Of a stretch of DNA of 64,000 nucleotides, positions 36,225 through 44,283 are shown in pieces. This DNA comes from Gillisia sp. GTDB lineage: Bacteria; Bacteroidota; Bacteroidia; Flavobacteriales; Flavobacteriaceae. The position numbers and the translations under genes are program-made. Position 1 is the stretch's first letter, and the number at the start of each line of letters is the position of its first letter. Under the pieces are notes generated by a model, which did not search any database, was not told where the DNA came from, and worked only from the letters and a program-made list of their open reading frames with translations. The stretch covers positions 30,160-94,159 of the forward strand of contig JAGXIL010000085.1 of NCBI GenBank assembly GCA_024635655.1, in the 5' to 3' direction.

Positions 36225-37853
36225 TTAAGTTTGTATCACTCCAAGGTTGAAGTTTTTGGTAATAGGGGCATTGTTTGCTGCCTCAATACCATTTGAGATC
36301 CATTTACGGGTATCTAAAGGATTTATTATAGCGTCTGTCCATAATCGTGCAGCGGCGTAATAAGGAGATGTTTGTGCGTCATAACGCGCTTTAATTTTAT
36401 CAAAGACCTCTTTTTCTTTTTCTTCATTTACAGTTTCACCTTTTTTAGCCATGGAAGCGGTTTCAATTTGAGCCAAAACTTTAGCGGCCTGGGTGCCACC
36501 CATTACAGCAAGTTCTGCACTTGGCCAGGCGACGATTAATCTCGGGTCATAGGCTTTTCCGCACATCGCATAATTTCCTGCGCCGTAGGAATTTCCTATA
36601 ATGATTGTGAATTTTGGAACTACAGAATTGCTTACCGCACTTACCATTTTTGCACCATCCTTAATGATTCCTCCGTGTTCACTTTTACTACCTACCATAA
36701 ATCCGGTCACATCCTGAAGAAATACAAGCGGGATCTTTTTCTGATTGCAATTGGCTATAAACCGCGTTGCTTTATCGGCAGAATCTGAATAGATCACGCC
36801 TCCAAACTGCATTTCACCGCTTTTGGTCTTCACGATCTTTCGTTGATTGGCTACAATACCCACAGCCCAGCCATCTATTCGGGCGTACCCGGTAATGATC
36901 GTCTGGCCGTAACCTTCTTTATATTCTTCAAATTTGGATTCATCAACCAGTCTGCTAATGATCTCCCGCATATCGTATTGATCTGTGCGTTTTTTAGGAA
37001 GGATCCCATAGATCTCTTCCTCTTTTTCTTTTGGTTTCAGCGCAGCTTTCCGGCTATATCCGGCTTTATCAAAATCTCCGATCTTGTCCATCAAATTTTT
37101 GATTGTCTCTAAAGCATCTTTATCGTCTTTGGCTTTGTAATCTGTAACGCCGCTTATCTCTGAATGCGTTGTCGCACCGCCCAGGGTTTCATTGTCTATA
37201 GATTCTCCTATAGCAGCTTTTACCAAATAACTTCCTGCAAGGAAAATACTTCCGGTTTTCTCTACAATAATAGCTTCATCGCTCATAATAGGAAGATAAG
37301 CCCCACCGGCCACACAACTTCCCATTACAGCAGATATCTGGGTGATCCCCATACTGCTCATTACGGCATTGTTTCTAAAGATCCTTCCGAAGTGCTCTTT
37401 ATCAGGAAATATTTCGTCCTGCATAGGAAGATATACTCCTGCGCTGTCAACCAGGTATATAATTGGCAATCTATTTTCTATGGAGATCTCCTGCGCCCTG
37501 AGGTTCTTTTTTGCGGTGATGGGAAACCAGGCCCCGGCTTTAACCGTGGCATCATTGGCCACCACGATACATTGTTTCCCGGAAACGCGGCCAATCTTTA
37601 CAACCACGCCGCCACTTGGGCACCCGCCGTGTTCCTTGTACATTTCATCACCTGCAAATGCACCTATTTCCAAAGCATCTGTGGGGTCGTCAAGCAAATA
37701 TTCTATTCGCTCCCGGGCAGTCATTTTACCTTTGGCGTGGTGTTTTTCTATTCGTTTTTCTCCTCCTCCCAGCTGTATTTGCTTAAGCTTTTGCCGTAGC
37801 GTAGAGGTTAAGAGTTTATTGTGATCTTCGTTTTTATTGAAGTTAATATCCAT
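36225..37853 (-). CDS. Acyl-CoA carboxylase beta (carboxyltransferase) subunit
   Basis: 542 residues. Two crotonase-fold carboxyltransferase domains. The first has RIEYLLDD, GRVSGKQCIVVANDATVKAG, DSAGVYLPMQ and GSCVAGGAYLPIM; the second has GWAVGIVANQ, FLQDVTGFMVG, IIGNSYGAGNYAMCG and AELAVMGGTQAAKVL. The two GA/GG oxyanion sites that bind the acyl-CoA and carboxybiotin are present. Length and sequence fit methylcrotonyl- or propionyl-CoA carboxylase beta. The biotin carboxylase subunit is not adjacent, so the substrate is open. It heads the run with the secreted unknown and M1 peptidase. A TAAAAATA -7-like element lies upstream (37874-37881, minus-strand TATTTTTA). Confidence 0.93.
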   Translation of the reverse strand: MDINFNKNEDHNKLLTSTLRQKLKQIQLGGGEKRIEKHHAKGKMTARERIEYLLDDPTDALEIGAFAGDEMYKEHGGCPSGGVVVKIGRVSGKQCIVVANDATVKAGAWFPITAKKNLRAQEISIENRLPIIYLVDSAGVYLPMQDEIFPDKEHFGRIFRNNAVMSSMGITQISAVMGSCVAGGAYLPIMSDEAIIVEKTGSIFLAGSYLVKAAIGESIDNETLGGATTHSEISGVTDYKAKDDKDALETIKNLMDKIGDFDKAGYSRKAALKPKEKEEEIYGILPKKRTDQYDMREIISRLVDESKFEEYKEGYGQTIITGYARIDGWAVGIVANQRKIVKTKSGEMQFGGVIYSDSADKATRFIANCNQKKIPLVFLQDVTGFMVGSKSEHGGIIKDGAKMVSAVSNSVVPKFTIIIGNSYGAGNYAMCGKAYDPRLIVAWPSAELAVMGGTQAAKVLAQIETASMAKKGETVNEEKEKEVFDKIKARYDAQTSPYYAAARLWTDAIINPLDTRKWISNGIEAANNAPITKNFNLGVIQT

Positions 37854-37904
37854 GGGAATAATAAATTTTGCCGTAAAAATACATGAATTCTTCGTGGAAT
37901 GAAA

Positions 37905-37930
37905 TAAGGCAGCTCTTTACAGCTGCCTTA
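37905..37930 (-). terminator. Terminator after the protease lipoprotein gene
   Basis: TAAGGCAGCT (37905-37914) pairs perfectly with AGCTGCCTTA (37921-37930), 6-base loop, then TTATTTC on the minus strand. Confidence 0.7.
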
Positions 37931-37959
37931 GTTGATGAAAATATGAAAGTATGATTTTT

Positions 37960-39483
37960 TTACTTAATAAACAGCGCCTTTCCTATTTCAAAAGCGGGAA
38001 TTGCGAAACCTATTCCTTCAACTCCTATTCCGCTCACTTTAGAATTTACAACCCCCAAAAGCATTCCCTGCCCGTTGATCATAGCTCCTCCGCTGTTTCC
38101 GGTATTTACACTGGCATCTGTTTGTATATAATTCTCTTCCTCACTATTCCTCTCACCGGAAATGATGCCTTTACTAAGACTTTGTCCCAGTTCTATAGAA
38201 TTAGGAGTGCCAATGGCAAAGATATCTTCTCCAATTTTATAATTTTTTTCAGCTGAAATTGGAAAGGAATATGGAAAAGCTTTTTCTACCTTGAGCAGCG
38301 CAAGATCTTTGTATTCATTTTGCCTTATTAAAACCGCTTGTAAAGAAATCTGGTCTGTTGACAATACCTCAATATTTTTTGCATTGGCCACAACGTGCAG
38401 GTTAGTGACAATATATCCGTCTGAACTTACTACAAAGCCACTCCCATGCCCTAAGTCTGTTTTTACAGTGACAGATGCCTGCATAGCCTGTTCGATCTCC
38501 AGGGGATTGGTGCCTCTTAATAATGCAATATGTTCGAAGTTAAGATTTTTATTCTCTTCCTTATTAAGTAGTTGTCGTAATTCCGGTGCACTCATAAATT
38601 TAAGGTAGGAGGAAGTAACAGCATCGTTGAGGCAGTTAAAAAGGGATTCCTGTTGGTCGCTCAGGACCTTAAATTCCCCTGAATCACCTTTAATTGTTTT
38701 CTTAAATTGCGATTGGCCGTAAATATCTGTTAATTCCCATTCAATAGTTACTTCTGAAGTCATGTAAGGCTGATATTTTCTTGCTATATAATTGGTAACA
38801 TCAAAAATGTCGACATTCTTAACAGAAGCATTAACGTAGAGTGAGTTTGTTTTCTTTTTTAAGATAGTGCCGGTGGTGTCAATATAGTTATACTTTAACA
38901 GAAGGTCATTAAGCGTGTTGGAAAAAATGGAATTGTCAAATGCAATTTTTTCATCGTTACTGTTTAATTCCTTGTACTTCTGCTTTCCCTTCCGGTAGTT
39001 TCTTTGTGTAATAGTTTTGATCTTAAAGCCTTCTTCCTCGAGGTCAAAACCCGTTTTCTGGATATAGACATATTTTTCAGAATCGTTTCTGGAGTCGATC
39101 ATCTGGTCCTCTTTTGTTATAAGAACCTCTTTGTTATAATCATAACTCTTAGGTCCCACATCGTAAAAAGGAGGATACAGAAGAACTCCAAAAGGAACCC
39201 AGGAAAGGATGTATAATGGAGATTTTCTATCCTGAAATATCACTATGTTTTGATCTTTATAACCTTCTCTTTCAATGGTTATTTGCTGGGTTTCAGCATT
39301 TCTGTTTACTAAGGTTTCAACGGTCTTACCTTCTCCTTCCAGTTTCCCGTTCAGTAAAACTCTCGAGTCCTCAGAATTTGTATGTACAGCGATCTTTTGT
39401 TGTTTTCCATTTAGGATGGAGGCACAGCTTGTAAAAAGAATGGGAGCCGCCATGAGCAGGCTTAATAATTGAAATTTTTTCAT
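37960..39483 (-). CDS. Lipoprotein with PEGA-like and C-terminal HtrA-type protease domain
   Basis: 507 residues. Lipoprotein signal with Cys20. Residues 31-85 resemble a PEGA-type carbohydrate-binding-like domain (TNSEDSRVLLNGKLEGEG and the later IEREGYKDQNIVI), then a hydrophobic patch (LSWVPFGVLLYPP). The middle part (about 140-320) is unrecognised. The C-terminal 175 residues form an S1C trypsin-like protease with the complete triad: H363 in VTNLHVVANA, D393 in EYKDLALLKV and S464 in NTGNSGGAMI. There is no PDZ domain, unlike DegP. Anchored in the envelope, it could act in protein quality control or signalling. Domain order is unusual; boundaries are by eye. Confidence 0.85.
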   Translation of the reverse strand: MKKFQLLSLLMAAPILFTSCASILNGKQQKIAVHTNSEDSRVLLNGKLEGEGKTVETLVNRNAETQQITIEREGYKDQNIVIFQDRKSPLYILSWVPFGVLLYPPFYDVGPKSYDYNKEVLITKEDQMIDSRNDSEKYVYIQKTGFDLEEEGFKIKTITQRNYRKGKQKYKELNSNDEKIAFDNSIFSNTLNDLLLKYNYIDTTGTILKKKTNSLYVNASVKNVDIFDVTNYIARKYQPYMTSEVTIEWELTDIYGQSQFKKTIKGDSGEFKVLSDQQESLFNCLNDAVTSSYLKFMSAPELRQLLNKEENKNLNFEHIALLRGTNPLEIEQAMQASVTVKTDLGHGSGFVVSSDGYIVTNLHVVANAKNIEVLSTDQISLQAVLIRQNEYKDLALLKVEKAFPYSFPISAEKNYKIGEDIFAIGTPNSIELGQSLSKGIISGERNSEEENYIQTDASVNTGNSGGAMINGQGMLLGVVNSKVSGIGVEGIGFAIPAFEIGKALFIK

Positions 39484-39626
39484 AATGTGTTGGTTTGGTT
39501 GTGGTTAGTTAAAATAAATATATGTTAAATTCTTATGTGCAGCAGGATAGAATTGCGAAAACGGCAACAAAATAGGTTAAATGCAAAATAATCGGGTCAA
39601 ATGGCAATTTTTAGGCAGGTTTTAAA

Positions 39627-39634
39627 TAACTTTA
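39627..39634 (+). promoter_or_regulatory. Possible -7 element for the small membrane gene
   Basis: TAACTTTA, one mismatch from TAnnTTTG, 22 bases before ATG 39657. No clear -33 TTG. Confidence 0.3.
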
Positions 39635-39656
39635 AATTCAGGAAAAACGAGGAAAT

Positions 39657-39836
39657 ATGGGGATGAACAAGAATAGCATATTTGCCTGGGCATCATTCTT
39701 TTTGCTGCTTATTGGCATAGCCCTGGTGCTCCTGGGTGTGCTTAAATACCGTGACTATGCGATAGGTTTTTCTACGGTAGGAATCGGTTTTTTTGTGATG
39801 TCCTGGGCATTTAACGCTTTAAAAGGGAGGGTGTAA
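39657..39836 (+). CDS. CAL67264-type small membrane protein
   Basis: 59 residues, too short for usual ORF lists: MGMNKNSIFAWASFFLLLIG onward, with two hydrophobic helices (about 9-29 and 34-52) and the ending FNALKGRV. The whole sequence matches the flavobacterial CAL67264 family membrane protein, named after a Gramella forsetii entry. Function unknown. A second in-frame ATG (39663) is an alternative start. The stop TAA ends one base before the CTG that seems to start the DinB-fold gene, so the two are likely translationally coupled. GGGAGG in its last codons may serve as ribosome site for that gene. Confidence 0.82.
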   Translation: MGMNKNSIFAWASFFLLLIGIALVLLGVLKYRDYAIGFSTVGIGFFVMSWAFNALKGRV

Positions 39837-39837
39837 A

Positions 39838-40317
39838 CTGGAAAATACAGCAAAAATAAAAAAACAACTTGCAGCGCATCTAAATGGGGGAGAAGCATTC
39901 CTGCCTGTTGATGAAATGCTGAAGGAGGTAAAGTTTTCAAAACTTGGGGAGAGGCCGGGCAATTTACCCTATTCCTTTTATGAACTATTTTACCATATGC
40001 GGTTTGCGCAAAAAGATATTCTGGACTATTGTACTGCGGAAGACTATAAATCCCATAACTGGCCAGAAGATTACTGGCCGGAATATAAAGCTCCCGGATC
40101 TGCTGAAGAGTGGGAACAATTGAAAAACCATTATTTTGAGGAAAGGCAGCAATTTTCTGAACTCCTTTTAGATCCAGAAAGCGGTCTTTTAGCACCGGTT
40201 CGTATAGATACTGAACATACATTATTAAGAGAAGTTTTGCTGGTAATAGAGCACACCGCATATCATTCCGGACAGTTGCTGGTTGTTCTCCGGAATTTGG
40301 GGCTGCATCAGGGATAA
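39838..40317 (+). CDS. DinB-fold (DUF1572-like) protein with likely CTG start
   Basis: 159 residues if started at CTG 39838 (read as Met): (M)ENTAKIKKQLAAHLNGGEAF, a helix typical as the first helix of DinB-like four-helix bundles. No ATG, GTG or TTG exists between an in-frame stop at 39820 and ATG 39916; starting at that ATG leaves 133 residues without helix 1. The metal triad of DinB folds is intact: His in LFYHMRF and the pair in EHTAYHSGQ. GGGAGG ends 8 bases before the CTG and the upstream stop is one base away. DinB-like proteins often act as thiol or metal-dependent transferases; the substrate is unknown. Confidence 0.72.
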   Translation: MENTAKIKKQLAAHLNGGEAFLPVDEMLKEVKFSKLGERPGNLPYSFYELFYHMRFAQKDILDYCTAEDYKSHNWPEDYWPEYKAPGSAEEWEQLKNHYFEERQQFSELLLDPESGLLAPVRIDTEHTLLREVLLVIEHTAYHSGQLLVVLRNLGLHQG

Positions 40318-40440
40318 TATTTTTATGCTCAGCGATTAGTATCTGTTTTTAATTCGGATATTTGTAAGGCAATAAAAAGAACCATTGGAACCAAATTTTC
40401 TGGTTAAAATGAATATATAAACATTTAAAAAGAGAATTAA

Positions 40441-42132
40441 ATGGCAGATGATAATAAGGTGATTTTCTCCATGAGCGGAGTTACTAAATCCTATGCCGGG
40501 GCGAATGTTCCGGTGCTAAAAAATATCTACTTAAGTTTCTTTTACGGGGCTAAAATTGGGATCCTGGGTCTTAACGGATCAGGAAAATCTACTTTGTTAC
40601 GTATTATCGCAGGAGAAGAGAAAAATTTCCAGGGAGATGTGGTTTTCTCCCCCGGTTATTCTGTTGGTTACCTGGAACAGGAGCCTAAACTGGACGATAA
40701 TAAAACAGTCCTGGAAATTGTAAAAGAGGGGGCAGCAGAAACGGTTGCCATTCTTGATGAATACAATAAGATCAACGATATGTTTGGTCTTCCGGAAGTC
40801 TACGAGGATGCAGATAAGATGCAGAAATTAATGGACAAGCAGGCTAAACTTCAGGACCAGATCGATGCCTCGAATGCCTGGGAACTGGATACAAAACTGG
40901 AGATCGCCATGGATGCCTTGCGAACTCCCGAACCTGATAAAAAGATCTCCTTTCTTTCAGGAGGGGAACGCCGGAGGGTAGCATTATGCCGACTGCTTTT
41001 GCAGGAGCCGGATATATTGCTGCTGGATGAGCCTACCAACCACCTCGATGCGGAATCTGTACACTGGTTGGAACACCATTTGGCAGCCTATAAAGGCACT
41101 GTGATCGCTGTGACTCACGACAGGTATTTTCTTGACAATGTAGCTGGCTGGATTCTGGAATTGGACCGCGGGGAAGGAATTCCATGGAAAGGAAATTATT
41201 CATCATGGCTGGATCAAAAATCAAAACGACTTGCACAGGAACAAAAACAAGCCAGCAAGCGTCAGAAAACCCTGGAAAGGGAATTAGAATGGGCCCGTAT
41301 GTCACCAAAAGGAAGACAAACAAAACAAAAAGCCCGTTTGAACAATTATGATAAGTTATTGAGCCAGGATCAAAAACAAATGGATGAGAAGCTGGAGATC
41401 TATATCCCTAACGGGCCCAGACTTGGAACCAATGTTATTGAAGCCAAAGGCGTAAGTAAGGCTTTTGATGACAAGTTGCTGTATGAAGACCTTAATTTCA
41501 CCCTTCCGCAAGCGGGAATTGTTGGGGTTATTGGGCCTAACGGTGCCGGTAAAACGACCATCTTCAAAATGATAATGGATGAAGAAAATCCGGACAAAGG
41601 GAATTTTGAAGTAGGGGAGACCGTAAAGATCGCTTACGTAGATCAGGCACATTCCAATATTGATCCCGATAAATCAATCTGGCAAAACTTTAGTGACGGA
41701 CAGGAACTTGTGATGATGGGAGGGAGACAAGTCAATTCCCGCGCTTACTTAAGCAGATTTAACTTTGGCGGAAGCGAACAGAATAAAAAAGTTAGTACCC
41801 TTTCCGGAGGAGAGCGAAATAGATTGCACCTAGCCATGACGCTAAAAGAGGAAGGAAACGTGCTTTTACTGGATGAGCCTACCAACGACCTGGATGTAAA
41901 TACTTTGCGGGCACTGGAAGAGGGATTGGAAAATTTTGCAGGTTGTGCCGTAGTGATCTCCCACGACAGGTGGTTCCTGGACAGGATATGTACTCACATT
42001 CTCGCTTTTGAAGGAAATTCCCAGGTTTATTTCTTCGAAGGAAGTTTTTCTGATTATGAAGAAAACAAGAAAAAACGCCTTGGCGGGGACCTGATGCCGA
42101 AGCGTATTAAATATAAGAAGCTGGTTCGATAA
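40441..42132 (+). CDS. ettA: Energy-dependent translational throttle protein EttA
   Basis: 563 residues with two complete ABC domains and no membrane segment. NBD1: Walker A GLNGSGKS (about 42), LSGGERRR (about 174) and [14 protein letters not shown]2: GPNGAGKT (about 365), LSGGERNR (about 454) and [11 protein letters not shown]. Both Walker A motifs are normal, unlike the ABC-F gene at 1539. The starting phrase KVIFSMSGVTKSYAG and the inter-domain PtIM region (KGNYSSWLDQKSKRLAQEQ, AKR-type helices) are those of EttA, which binds the ribosomal E site and gates elongation by ATP/ADP ratio. A perfect terminator follows. Confidence 0.94.
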   Translation: MADDNKVIFSMSGVTKSYAGANVPVLKNIYLSFFYGAKIGILGLNGSGKSTLLRIIAGEEKNFQGDVVFSPGYSVGYLEQEPKLDDNKTVLEIVKEGAAETVAILDEYNKINDMFGLPEVYEDADKMQKLMDKQAKLQDQIDASNAWELDTKLEIAMDALRTPEPDKKISFLSGGERRRVALCRLLLQEPDILLLDEPTNHLDAESVHWLEHHLAAYKGTVIAVTHDRYFLDNVAGWILELDRGEGIPWKGNYSSWLDQKSKRLAQEQKQASKRQKTLERELEWARMSPKGRQTKQKARLNNYDKLLSQDQKQMDEKLEIYIPNGPRLGTNVIEAKGVSKAFDDKLLYEDLNFTLPQAGIVGVIGPNGAGKTTIFKMIMDEENPDKGNFEVGETVKIAYVDQAHSNIDPDKSIWQNFSDGQELVMMGGRQVNSRAYLSRFNFGGSEQNKKVSTLSGGERNRLHLAMTLKEEGNVLLLDEPTNDLDVNTLRALEEGLENFAGCAVVISHDRWFLDRICTHILAFEGNSQVYFFEGSFSDYEENKKKRLGGDLMPKRIKYKKLVR

Positions 42133-42155
42133 TATATTGGCTTCTAAAAACTAAA

Positions 42156-42180
42156 ACTCCGGAATTTCCGGAGTTTTTTA
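42156..42180 (+). terminator. Terminator after ettA
   Basis: ACTCCGGAA (42156-42164) and TTCCGGAGT (42166-42174) form a perfect stem followed by TTTTTT. Confidence 0.9.
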
Positions 42181-42190
42181 GTTTACAGAA

Positions 42191-42360
42191 GAACCAAGAA
42201 CCAAGAACCAAGAACCAAGAACCAAGAACCAAGAACCAAGAACCAAGAACCAAGAACCAAGAACCAAGAACCAAGCACCAAGCACCAAGCACCAAGCACC
42301 AAAAACTGAAAACTGAAAACCGAGAACTGAGAACCAAGCACTAAGAACCGAGAACCAACA
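42191..42360. repeat. 7-bp tandem repeat array (GAACCAA/GCACCAA)
   Basis: Twelve exact head-to-tail copies of GAACCAA run from 42191 to 42274, then four copies of GCACCAA to 42302. A degenerate tail of heptamer-like units (AACTGAA, GAACCGA, GAACCAA) continues to about 42360. The period of 7 is not a codon multiple. It lies between the ettA terminator and the 3' end of the DEAD helicase gene, so it is probably not translated. A minus-strand open frame through it (SWFLVLG repeats) is a by-product. Function unknown; strand-slippage variation in copy number is likely. Confidence 0.95.
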
Positions 42361-42409
42361 ACTTGTATTGTGGAACCTGAAACTTTAAACCTGAAACCTT
42401 AAACCTCTT

Positions 42410-43648
42410 TTAGTACCACCTCTTTTTATTGGCCTTGGAACCACTTCCTTTTCTTCCCGGCTTGTGCTTGCTACCTTTCTTCTTATGTACTACGGGTTTC
42501 GCATCTTTATCCAGCGGATAAGGATTATTCTCTTCTACAGGAATTTTTTCGCCCATTAGCGTTTCAATAAATTTGACATAGGTTTTTTCATCAGCGCTGC
42601 AAAAGGAAAGAGAAGCTCCTACATTTCCGGCACGTCCCGTTCTACCTATCCTGTGTACATAGGTTTCCGGCTGGCTGGGAATATCAAAGTTGATCACGAA
42701 ATCCAAAAGATCAATATCTAAGCCCCTTGCAGCAAGGTCTGTAGCTACAAGAATATTCACTTCTTTGTTTTTAAATCTGTTCAAAGCAGTTGTTCTGTCA
42801 CTTTGAGCTTTATCCCCGTGTAGTGCATCGGCCTTAAATCCGTTGCGGGTTAAAGATTCCAGGGCTTTTTCAACGCCGAACTTTGTCCTTCTAAAGATCA
42901 ATACAGATCTTTCCCTGATCACATTTCGCATGACGAAAAGGAGCAACTCTATTTTATCGGGTTTGGGCACCAGGTACAAATTCTGAACTACTTCTTTAGC
43001 TGCAGATGAGTTGGCACTTACTTCTATCCTTTCCGGATTTTGAAGTAGCGTTTTAGCCAGGTCCTGCACTTTTGGAGGGATGGTAGCAGAAAACATAAGC
43101 CGTTGTTCCAGGTTTGGAGATAATCTGATGATTTTCTGAACTTCATCAATAAAGCCCATATCCAGCATAAGGTCTGCCTCATCAAGCACAAGGACAGAGA
43201 TCTCATCCAAATTCACATAGCCTTGTTTTCTAAGGTCCAGCAGCCTTCCCGGGGTGGCCACTAAAATGTGCAGCCCATTTTTGAGCAGATTGATCTGGGG
43301 TTGCATAGATGCCCCGCCAAACACCACTCCCGACTTAATATTGGTAAATTTTGCATAGTCTTTAATATTTTGATCGATTTGAACAGCAAGTTCCCGGGTA
43401 GGGCTTATAATTAAAACCGAAAGCTCTTTCGGCTTCGTTTCGTCACCTATTTTTTTATTTAAAAGCTGAAGCAGGGGAATTGCAAAAGCTCCTGTTTTTC
43501 CTGTTCCCGTTTGAGCCGATGCAAGAACATCATTTCTCCTCAGAATTTCAGGAATAACTTTTACCTGCACAGGAGTGGCAGTAGTATGTCCCTGTTCGGC
43601 AATACCATCAAGTATGGGTTGGGAAAGTGGTAATTCAGTAAATAACAT
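42410..43648 (-). CDS. DEAD-box RNA helicase (RhlE-like)
   Basis: 412 residues. Q motif FTELPLSQPILDGIAEQG with TPVQ, motif I ASAQTGTGKT, Ia PTRELAVQ, GG, motif Ib TPGRLLDL, motif II VLDEADLMLD, motif III SAT, motif IV SVLIFRRTKFGVE, motif V ATDLAARGLDI and motif VI HRIGRTGR are all present. The C-terminal 40 residues are basic (KKGSKHKPGRKGSGSKANKK), suited to RNA binding. Members assist ribosome assembly or RNA decay, often at low temperature. Monocistronic, with a perfect -7 element. Its 3' end faces the heptamer array. Confidence 0.94.
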   Translation of the reverse strand: MLFTELPLSQPILDGIAEQGHTTATPVQVKVIPEILRRNDVLASAQTGTGKTGAFAIPLLQLLNKKIGDETKPKELSVLIISPTRELAVQIDQNIKDYAKFTNIKSGVVFGGASMQPQINLLKNGLHILVATPGRLLDLRKQGYVNLDEISVLVLDEADLMLDMGFIDEVQKIIRLSPNLEQRLMFSATIPPKVQDLAKTLLQNPERIEVSANSSAAKEVVQNLYLVPKPDKIELLLFVMRNVIRERSVLIFRRTKFGVEKALESLTRNGFKADALHGDKAQSDRTTALNRFKNKEVNILVATDLAARGLDIDLLDFVINFDIPSQPETYVHRIGRTGRAGNVGASLSFCSADEKTYVKFIETLMGEKIPVEENNPYPLDKDAKPVVHKKKGSKHKPGRKGSGSKANKKRWY

Positions 43649-43667
43649 AGAAGCTGTATTTAATCTG

Positions 43668-43675
43668 CAAAGATA
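43668..43675 (-). promoter_or_regulatory. Promoter -7 element of the DEAD helicase gene
   Basis: The minus strand reads TATCTTTG, an exact TAnnTTTG, 20 bases before the ATG. Confidence 0.55.
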
Positions 43676-43711
43676 AGGTTTATCTTATTGTCTTTAGATC
43701 CCATATCTCAC

Positions 43712-44272
43712 CTAGTTCACATAAAGCAGTTCCGATATTTTTGTACCATCAGGAAGCACCTGCACTATGAACAGGCTCCCGCTTTCAGTGTCAGGAATAT
43801 CAGTGTATTTATTCTCATCAAGTATATAATTGACAAATGCAGGATTGGTGTTGCTGTGGCCAACCACAAGAACCTTCTTCCCTTTGGTTTTTTCCTGAAA
43901 ATCCAGATCATTTAATTTACCTGCATCATAGAGCTGGATATCTTTCTCCTGGGAGTCGGCAATTCTTTTGGCAGTATTTCTTGTCCGTTTATAATCTGAA
44001 CTGTAGATCATATCAAACTGAACGTCTTTAAAAACCAGCGCCCAGTTTTCGGAGCGCCGAATCCCTTGCTCTGTTAGTTCCGGATCCTTTTCATTGGGAT
44101 CTGTGGTTTGTTTTTCCGCGTGGCGAATGAAGTAGTACGTGGTTATGTCCTTTTCATTTGAAATTTTTGAACTTTCTTCCATAGCCGCCATAGTTTTAAT
44201 AGCTGAGGTTTCAGAATTATTGAAATTACAGGCCAGGAAAAAAGGTAAGAAGATTAAAATTAATTTTTTCAT
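43712..44272 (-). CDS. Histidine-phosphatase-family lipoprotein
   Basis: 186 residues with a lipoprotein signal (MKKLILIFLPFFLAC, Cys15). The branch-2/SixA-like histidine phosphatase fold has the catalytic RHAEK motif in YYFIRHAEKQT, DLTEQG-like ELTEQGIRRSENWA, the SSDYKRTRNTA stretch and the second catalytic His in VVGHSNT. The phospho-substrate outside the cytoplasm is unknown. It lies 11 bases downstream of the phytase-like lipoprotein gene, which suggests a joint role in releasing phosphate or processing phosphoesters. Confidence 0.88.
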   Translation of the reverse strand: MKKLILIFLPFFLACNFNNSETSAIKTMAAMEESSKISNEKDITTYYFIRHAEKQTTDPNEKDPELTEQGIRRSENWALVFKDVQFDMIYSSDYKRTRNTAKRIADSQEKDIQLYDAGKLNDLDFQEKTKGKKVLVVGHSNTNPAFVNYILDENKYTDIPDTESGSLFIVQVLPDGTKISELLYVN

Positions 44273-44283
44273 GATATTAAATT

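Noticed and set aside
39838..39916. ATG 39916 as the natural start of the DinB gene
   Set aside because: It would remove the first helix of the bundle; the in-frame upstream sequence fits the fold and has a ribosome-site-like GGGAGG.
42107..42337. Minus-strand open frame of SWFLVLG repeats
   Set aside because: It is the 7-bp array read as peptide; the period guarantees an open frame. No start signal, conserved sequence or terminator supports it.
42191..42360. Array as a CRISPR
   Set aside because: Units are 7 bases without spacers, and no cas genes are nearby.
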